The translations under genes and the position numbers were made by a program. A stretch of 56,727 bases of DNA from Candidatus Melainabacteria bacterium (GTDB lineage: Bacteria; Cyanobacteriota; Vampirovibrionia; Obscuribacterales; Obscuribacteraceae), in contig PLZS01000010.1 of assembly GCA_003153555.1 (NCBI GenBank), forward strand, positions 1 to 56,727, read 5' to 3'. This document shows, one piece after another, positions 52,217 to 56,727 of this stretch (position 1 is the stretch's first letter; every line of letters begins with the position of its first letter). Below the pieces are notes generated by a model. It was not told the origin of the DNA. It searched no databases and was given only the letters and a program-made list of their open reading frames with translations.

Positions 52217-52922
52217 ATTTCCGCCCGTGATTATCCTTGCAGGAGGCATTGCCACAAGACTTGGTGCGATTTCGGAACTGATTCCCAAAGCGATGATGAG
52301 AGTAGCCGAAGCGCCCTTCATCGATCATCAATTACGATTGCTGGCAGAACAAGGAGTGACACAAGTTGTCCTTAGCGTCGCTCATCTGGGACAACAAATT
52401 GAAGATTTTGTCGGCACCGGTTCTCGTTATGGAATCTCAGTGGTTTACGCGTACGATGGACCAGTGCGCCTCGGCACAGGCGGCGCCATCAAAGCGGCAC
52501 TAAGCACGGTGCCTGATCAATTCGCGGTGCTCTACGGCGATACTTATCTGGATATAGAATACAAGCCAGTTTTTGACGCGTACATTAAAAGCCGCCAAGC
52601 GGCACTAATGACTGTTCTTAAAAACGAAAACAGCTGGGACCGCAGCAATGTGCTTTTTGAAAACGGCATCATCAAGCTGTACGACAAACGCAATCCAACA
52701 GCTGATATGCATCACATCGACTACGGTCTTTCGATCATGAACAAAAGCTGCTTCGACGATTTCCCCGAAAACCAACCATTCGATCTTTCAGAGGTCTTTG
52801 AGCGTCGCATACAATCAGGACAAATGGCTGGTTTTGAGGTTCACAAACGCTTCTTTGAAATCGGTACACCGACTGCATTAGCCGAAACAGAGCAATACCT
52901 GCAAAATCGAAAGGTGAATTAG
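52206..52922 (+). CDS. Sugar-1-phosphate nucleotidyltransferase (HddC-like)
   Basis: The 238-residue protein has the nucleotidyltransferase signature ILAGGIATRLGAISELIPKAM (the usual GLGTR has Ala for Gly), then LYGDTYLDIEY with metal-binding Asp and FEIGTP near the end. It would activate the sugar-1-phosphate made by the kinase, probably with GTP in the HddC branch. TTG 52206 follows GAGGG by 8 nt and gives an 11-nt overlap with the kinase; TTG 52185 is the longer choice. It is the last gene of the sugar operon. Confidence 0.8.
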   Translation: MSFEFPPVIILAGGIATRLGAISELIPKAMMRVAEAPFIDHQLRLLAEQGVTQVVLSVAHLGQQIEDFVGTGSRYGISVVYAYDGPVRLGTGGAIKAALSTVPDQFAVLYGDTYLDIEYKPVFDAYIKSRQAALMTVLKNENSWDRSNVLFENGIIKLYDKRNPTADMHHIDYGLSIMNKSCFDDFPENQPFDLSEVFERRIQSGQMAGFEVHKRFFEIGTPTALAETEQYLQNRKVN

Positions 52923-52991
52923 GAAAAGTAAGTCCTCAGATTGATTTATACTATCCATGCGCAAGCTCTAATTAAGCGCGGAGGGGTTAAC

Positions 52992-53966
52992 TTGGGTTCC
53001 TGGGATGTAAGCAGCTTCGGCAATGATGGCGCCCGTGAATGGCTAGATGAATTGCTGCATGCAAAAGGCGCGGACCGGATATTCCGTTCTCTGATGGTTG
53101 CAGGCAAGTTGGGTCCGAACGACTACCTGCAGACAACTGAGAGTGAATGCGCCATAGCTGCCGCAGAGATGGTCGCGGCAGGCGCCGGCAATCCTTCCCC
53201 CACGTTACCGCCAAAGGCGGCCCAATGGCTACAAGAGCGGAATTTTACCGCTGGAGCAGAAATCGTCGATTTAGCCTTGAGAGTTGTGGAGCGCGTATGC
53301 AAAAACTCCGAACTTAAAGAGGTCTGGGATGACACAGACTCCTCAGAAGATTGGTATTTGTTGATTCATGACCTAGAAAAAAGACTGCGGGAGAGCGAAG
53401 TCTACGCCTCTCAGTTAGCGGAACGTATGCGCCAGGCTACATCCACCGTCGAAGGCACGCATCAACTCTTTGACGAAGCTTTAGTGCTGATATCCGCCGG
53501 TGACCATGAGGCGGCGATTGCCAAATATGAAGAAGCCCTGGTGCTAGACCCAAATTCGCAACTAGCCTATCTAGGTCGAGGCACATGTTACTTGTCTCTT
53601 GGGCGTTACGAAAAGGCTGTGGACAATTTTGAGCGCTCCTTGCGACTTGGTCGCGAGGTCACCCAGGCTTATCATCTGCGTGCCCAGGCCTATTTTCACC
53701 TCGGTCGCTATCACGAAAGCATCGACGACCTCAGCACGCTGATCGCCAAGAAGCCGGATGGGTGGGATGCCTATTGGATCCGCGGTATCGCCTACGAATC
53801 TCTTGGTTTATACCTGAAGGGCGCGACTGACTTTACTAAAGTGATTGAGCTGCAACCGCAGTTTGAAGAAGCGTTTGGACGGCGTGCCGATTGTTATGAA
53901 CACCTCGGTAGTTTCGATATGGCCGCGAAGGACAGAGAGCGCATGCAGAAGTTGATGTCCAAATGA
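52992..53966 (+). CDS. DUF4259 domain plus TPR protein
   Basis: The 324-residue protein begins with GSWDVSSFGNDGAREWLDELL, the DUF4259 pattern (usually GTWGxGxFDND), and residues about 150-320 hold four TPR motifs (GDHEAAIAKYEEALVLDPN, GRYEKAVDNFERSLRLG, GRYHESIDDLSTLIAKKPD, GLYLKGATDFTKVIELQP). TTG 52992 has GGAGGGG 5 nt upstream, so the longer frame to 52941 is not needed. Cytoplasmic; function unknown. It follows the sugar operon after about 70 nt. Confidence 0.75.
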   Translation: MGSWDVSSFGNDGAREWLDELLHAKGADRIFRSLMVAGKLGPNDYLQTTESECAIAAAEMVAAGAGNPSPTLPPKAAQWLQERNFTAGAEIVDLALRVVERVCKNSELKEVWDDTDSSEDWYLLIHDLEKRLRESEVYASQLAERMRQATSTVEGTHQLFDEALVLISAGDHEAAIAKYEEALVLDPNSQLAYLGRGTCYLSLGRYEKAVDNFERSLRLGREVTQAYHLRAQAYFHLGRYHESIDDLSTLIAKKPDGWDAYWIRGIAYESLGLYLKGATDFTKVIELQPQFEEAFGRRADCYEHLGSFDMAAKDRERMQKLMSK

Positions 53967-54014
53967 GCTATCACGCAGGCTGCTGAATTTGCTGAGGTTA
54001 TTGGGAAGGATGGA

Positions 54015-54836
54015 TTGCGACTTGTTGCCACAAGAGAGTCAGTCTTGCTGAGATCATTGCATTCGTTGAAAGGTCGAGTCCAACGAGCCATCGAGGCACG
54101 GCGGACGTTTACCAACATTGCAATTTTTAATCACATTCCAAAAACTGCAGGAATGTCATTCCATGAATTTATCAAAGACAACGTTCCGAACAATTCCATA
54201 CTAGACTTCTACACGCTCGATAATCGTGACCGACTTGTTGAATTTGCCAGCCAACCTCAATCCCGATATGCCGCTATCGTAGGACATCTTCCATACAGTT
54301 TTTTTGTTAATCTGCCACTACCGGCAAAGGCATCGCACATCACCGTGCTGCGAGAACCTGTCAGCAGACTAATTTCTTACTATCACTATATTCGCTCGAG
54401 TGAGACGCATTATCTTCACGACTGGGTGGTCAATGAAGACGTCTCGCTGCAAGCATTCTTTGAGAGTCAACCGACAATGGAGATCGATAATCTGCAATTG
54501 CGTTTTTTATGCAGTACGGACTGTTCCAATGTTCCGATCGGTGGCTGCACCAAAAGTATGTTGGCGGAAGCAAAAGAGAATCTGCAAAGTCATTTTGCCG
54601 TCGTTGGACTACAGGAGTATTTCACTCAAAGCCTTGTCCTAACTGCTCGTACGCTTGGCTGGACGCACATCACCAATCCCGAAATCAATCGAGCACCAGT
54701 CAAACCAAAGTCGTCAGATAGGGACGAAGCCACATTGAATTTGATTCGCTCTTCAAATGAGTTAGACATCGAGCTATATGATTTCGGAAAACAACTGTTT
54801 GTGACGCGATGCAATGAGTTAGGGATTAAGTTGTAG
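54015..54836 (+). CDS. Sulfotransferase family protein
   Basis: The 273-residue protein shows the PAPS-binding motifs of the sulfotransferase family 2: NHIPKTAGMSFHEF (5'-phosphosulfate loop, Lys-Thr-Ala-Gly) and TVLREPVSRLISYYHY (3'-phosphate region). It probably sulfates a surface glycan, which fits the preceding sugar genes. The start is uncertain: TTG 54015 follows GGAAGGA closely, but the frame is open back to the TPR gene stop at 53964. Type II membrane anchoring is not seen. Confidence 0.8.
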   Translation: MRLVATRESVLLRSLHSLKGRVQRAIEARRTFTNIAIFNHIPKTAGMSFHEFIKDNVPNNSILDFYTLDNRDRLVEFASQPQSRYAAIVGHLPYSFFVNLPLPAKASHITVLREPVSRLISYYHYIRSSETHYLHDWVVNEDVSLQAFFESQPTMEIDNLQLRFLCSTDCSNVPIGGCTKSMLAEAKENLQSHFAVVGLQEYFTQSLVLTARTLGWTHITNPEINRAPVKPKSSDRDEATLNLIRSSNELDIELYDFGKQLFVTRCNELGIKL

Positions 54837-55089
54837 ACGAACTATGCAAAGGATACGGTGAGTCTATATGTCGGACCAGCTTAATTATGGAAGCACCATC
54901 AGGAGTTTGTAGAATTGAGGGATTTGCTTACTTATTAGATAGGTAAATTTGCATAGGTAGGTCCTCGCGGACTTTCCCTGCTACATCACCGTGTACGGAT
55001 CCGTAAACGGCGGTGCGAGAATCGCGTTCCGAGGAATTGACAAGCCAGACTTTACCTTTATACTGAATATAGGTACAGGTAGACTTTCT

Positions 55090-55728
55090 ATGCATTCCCA
55101 AAGGGCACTTAAATTCGAAAGACTGTATGAGGTGGCTGAGCGCCAGCAGGGCTTTTTCGCGGCTTTGCAGGCACGTGAGCTGGGCTACTCCAGGCAATTG
55201 CAGTCATACCATGTCGGCGCTGGAGATTGGATAAAGAAAGGGCGCGGCATTTTCCGTTTGAAGTACTTCCCACCTGCGCCATGGTCCGATGGTTTCTACA
55301 TGACCTATCTCTGGGCCTTGAACCGAGATGGACAGTCAGAGGGCGTCTTCGGTTACGGCACAGCACTTTATTTGCATAACTTGAGCACGTATGTGCCGCC
55401 AGTGTTTGACCTGATCGTGCCGAAACATTTTCGCAGACATAGCGAGCCGCCTGGCACGATGCAGCTCTACAAACAAAACATGGATCGAGATCAAATTCAG
55501 ATGATTGCTGGTCTGCCCGTAACGCGCCCATTGAAGACAATTATCGACCTTCTCGATTCAAAGGCGATCGATTACGACTATGTTCTTGACGCACTGAGAA
55601 CAGCGATTGAACGGTTTGCGATTACGGATAAACAAATGCGGTCAGCTAAGTTGACTGCGGCGCAAAAGGAGCGATTGATGGCGGCCTTGAAACGAATCAA
55701 TCACGAGCTTGTCGATGAGATACGGTAG
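55090..55728 (+). CDS. AbiEi-like type IV antitoxin
   Basis: The 212-residue protein has the AbiEi N-terminal winged-helix pattern (LYEVAERQQGFFAALQARELGYSRQLQSYHVGAGDWIKKGRGIFRL) followed by the C-terminal antitoxin domain (GVFGYGTALYLHNLST and LPVTRPLKTIIDLL). I start at ATG 55090 (AGGTAG upstream) rather than 54991. It overlaps the start of a broken AbiEii-like toxin by 14 nt, the normal pairing for this system. The antitoxin itself appears complete. Confidence 0.75.
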   Translation: MHSQRALKFERLYEVAERQQGFFAALQARELGYSRQLQSYHVGAGDWIKKGRGIFRLKYFPPAPWSDGFYMTYLWALNRDGQSEGVFGYGTALYLHNLSTYVPPVFDLIVPKHFRRHSEPPGTMQLYKQNMDRDQIQMIAGLPVTRPLKTIIDLLDSKAIDYDYVLDALRTAIERFAITDKQMRSAKLTAAQKERLMAALKRINHELVDEIR

Positions 55729-56197
55729 CGACAAAGATTACTACAGTGCAATTGTTCAAGAGATTGAGAGCCAATCTCAGGGCAATGAAGCGAGAGCAGC
55801 GTAGCTCAGGCGAGACTTCGCTTTGGAGCGCTGCATGTCTCGTTTCGATGCAAAAGAAGGCCCAGATCAGGACATTGGAAAGATCTGGGTGCAGGTGACT
55901 GTCGGCGAGTTTTCGTTTTCGACCATGCAAATAGACTTCGGCATAAAGCCGGATGATACGCCAGTCGAGAAGCACCATGGCCGTGATGTTCTTTCATTTG
56001 CCGGTGTAAACAATCCAGCGATCACAACGGCTTCAAGAGAGTATCTTGCCGCCGATAAAATCAGCCTCGTGCTTGAACAGGGCGCGGAGCGTCCGCGCGA
56101 TCTCGTGCATGGAGCCTTGCTTCTGGAAGAGGACAAAATTGATCTCGACATCCTGGCGAGCTGGGTTGAGAAGTTAGCGGCGGGAATGCGTCCTTGA
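55715..56197 (+). pseudogene. Degenerate AbiEii-like nucleotidyltransferase toxin
   Basis: One frame from ATG 55715 gives MRYGSDKDYYSAIVQEIES..., stops at TAG 55802-55804, and continues in the same frame as LRRDFALERCMSRFDAK. The LRR-FALER-M-RF pattern is the helix that follows the start in AbiEii toxins. After it the chain jumps to FAGVNNPAITTASREYLAADKISLVLEQ and RPRDLVHGALLL, which belong near the C-terminal part. The nucleotidyltransferase core with its Lys-Gly-Gly and acidic residues is absent. An amber codon and a large internal deletion therefore both disable it. A 124-residue product from TTG 55823 could still be made. Confidence 0.65.
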
Positions 56198-56226
56198 CAC
56201 TTCCCTCGCCTTACCTTATAGTAAGG
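56194..56226 (+). promoter_or_regulatory. vapBC promoter with operator palindrome
   Basis: TTGACA (56194-56199) and TATAGT (56217-56222) are spaced by 17 nt, close to ideal. An inverted repeat CCTTAC-CTTATA-GTAAGG (56209-56226) overlaps the -10. This is the place where an AbrB-type antitoxin would bind to repress its own operon. The -35 overlaps the stop of the AbiEii remnant. Confidence 0.7.
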
Positions 56227-56255
56227 ATTATAAGAAGCGGAAAGGCGGGCAAGCA

Positions 56256-56495
56256 ATGACGACTGCAACTGTCACCAGCAAAGGTCAAATCACCATACCG
56301 CTAGACGTACGGCAACGGCTTGGCATTGACGTCGGCGACCGAATTGAATTTGTTGAGCTTGCAGAGGGCGAGTTTGCCATCAGGCCCGCTGTGCAAGATG
56401 TCCGATCTTTAAAGGGCATGTTGAGAAAGCCGCCTACTCCCGTATCCACTGAAAGTATGCGGGAGGCAATCCGCAAGCGTGGTTCAGGCAAGTGA
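56256..56495 (+). CDS. vapB: AbrB/MazE-type antitoxin (VapB)
   Basis: The 79-residue protein is a swapped-hairpin AbrB domain: TVTSKGQITIPLDVRQRLGIDVGDRIEFVELAEGEFAIRP, then a C-terminal toxin-binding tail (LRKPPTPVSTESMREAIRKRG). It overlaps the PIN toxin start by GTGA. It is expected to repress the promoter 30 nt upstream with or without the toxin. Confidence 0.88.
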   Translation: MTTATVTSKGQITIPLDVRQRLGIDVGDRIEFVELAEGEFAIRPAVQDVRSLKGMLRKPPTPVSTESMREAIRKRGSGK

Positions 56496-56727
56496 TTGGG
56501 CTCGACACTAACGTGCTTGTGCGCTACATTGCGCAAGACGATATGATTCAGTCAGCGCTCGCGGTGAAATTCATCGAGAAGCAGTGTTCGCCGAGTCAGC
56601 CTGGCTTCATCGGACTTGTGACTCTGGTTGAATTGATCTGGGTGAGCGAGAGTTGTTACGGAGCCACCAAGAAAAACATCGCTGACCTGGTACGTCGCCT
56701 GCTCAGCGCCAGGCAATTGCTTGTTCA
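56492..56727 (+). CDS. vapC: VapC PIN-domain toxin, cut by the window edge
   Basis: GTG 56492 starts IGLDTNVLVRYIAQDD (first PIN acidic residue Asp in LDTN), followed by VTLVELIWVSESCYG, where Glu is the second. The rest, including the third and fourth acidic residues, lies outside the window. Unlike the other two toxin genes here, this one is open to the edge. It is a probable tRNA or mRNA endoribonuclease controlled by the adjacent AbrB-type antitoxin. Confidence 0.8.
   Translation, partial: MIGLDTNVLVRYIAQDDMIQSALAVKFIEKQCSPSQPGFIGLVTLVELIWVSESCYGATKKNIADLVRRLLSARQLLV

Noticed and set aside
53964..54014. Read-through fusion of the TPR protein and the sulfotransferase (same frame after the stop)
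   Set aside because: The sulfotransferase has a plausible TTG start and the intervening residues show no domain; sharing a frame is one chance in three.
1..56727. tRNA, rRNA, CRISPR arrays, transposases
   Set aside because: I looked for the typical TTCGA loop context, repeat-spacer periodicity and DDE/HUH signatures and found none that held up by eye; a dedicated scan could still find a tRNA.

Overview
The window is a gene-dense bacterial chromosome segment of moderate GC. The organism is most likely a non-photosynthetic cyanobacterial relative of the Melainabacteria/Vampirovibrionia type (for example Obscuribacterales). That guess rests on the giant multidomain protein, small secreted proteins of unknown family and dispersed palindromic repeats. 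It is recall and inference; I could not run a search.

Left part (1-15290): a minus-strand partial gene with a possible cell-wall-hydrolase-like domain and a small secreted protein, then a single 4375-residue gene (2163-15290). Its product carries helical annexin-like repeats, a papain-like Cys/His/Asn triad, one intact and one degenerate GGDEF domain and two HExxH metallopeptidase motifs.

15533-23251: the most interesting unit. A histidine-ammonia-lyase homologue without the Ala-Ser-Gly MIO triad, a urocanase homologue, a DUF917/thiohydantoin-desulfurase homologue, a hydantoinase-like amidohydrolase and an M20 N-carbamoyl-amino-acid hydrolase lie in pathway order. This matches the ergothioneine degradation route (ergothioneine -> thiourocanate -> thioxoimidazolidine propionate -> hydantoin propionate -> N-carbamoylglutamate -> glutamate) rather than ordinary histidine utilisation.

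24092-30358: a secreted GATase-like protein, a DUF547 plus thioredoxin/DUF255 pair, a PPC/DUF296 protein, a SprT-like metallopeptidase, a DUF378 membrane protein and small proteins.

30475-37232: a complete minus-strand trpEGDCFBA operon with overlapping genes. It is preceded by a Trp-rich leader peptide, a strong intrinsic attenuator, a plausible promoter and an inverted repeat.

37357-45822: accessory region on the minus strand. It holds an antitoxin with a nonsense-mutated PIN toxin, a truncated VOC gene, three DGPF/YCII genes (one a 36-codon stub) with an ECF42-like sigma factor, a solitary HigA-like antitoxin, a TPR membrane protein and secreted proteins, plus REP-like repeats.

46110-54836: surface-carbohydrate genes. 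A GT39-type membrane glycosyltransferase is followed by a plus-strand operon of nucleotide-sugar dehydrogenase-like protein (catalytic Cys replaced by Thr), SDR, Gfo/Idh/MocA oxidoreductase, heptose-7-phosphate-type GHMP kinase and sugar-1-phosphate nucleotidyltransferase. A DUF4259-TPR protein and a sulfotransferase come next.

55090-56727: two toxin-antitoxin loci. An AbiEi-like antitoxin has a wrecked AbiEii partner, and an AbrB-type VapB/VapC pair with a near-consensus promoter and operator palindrome is cut by the window edge. No rRNA, tRNA, CRISPR array or transposase was recognised by eye.
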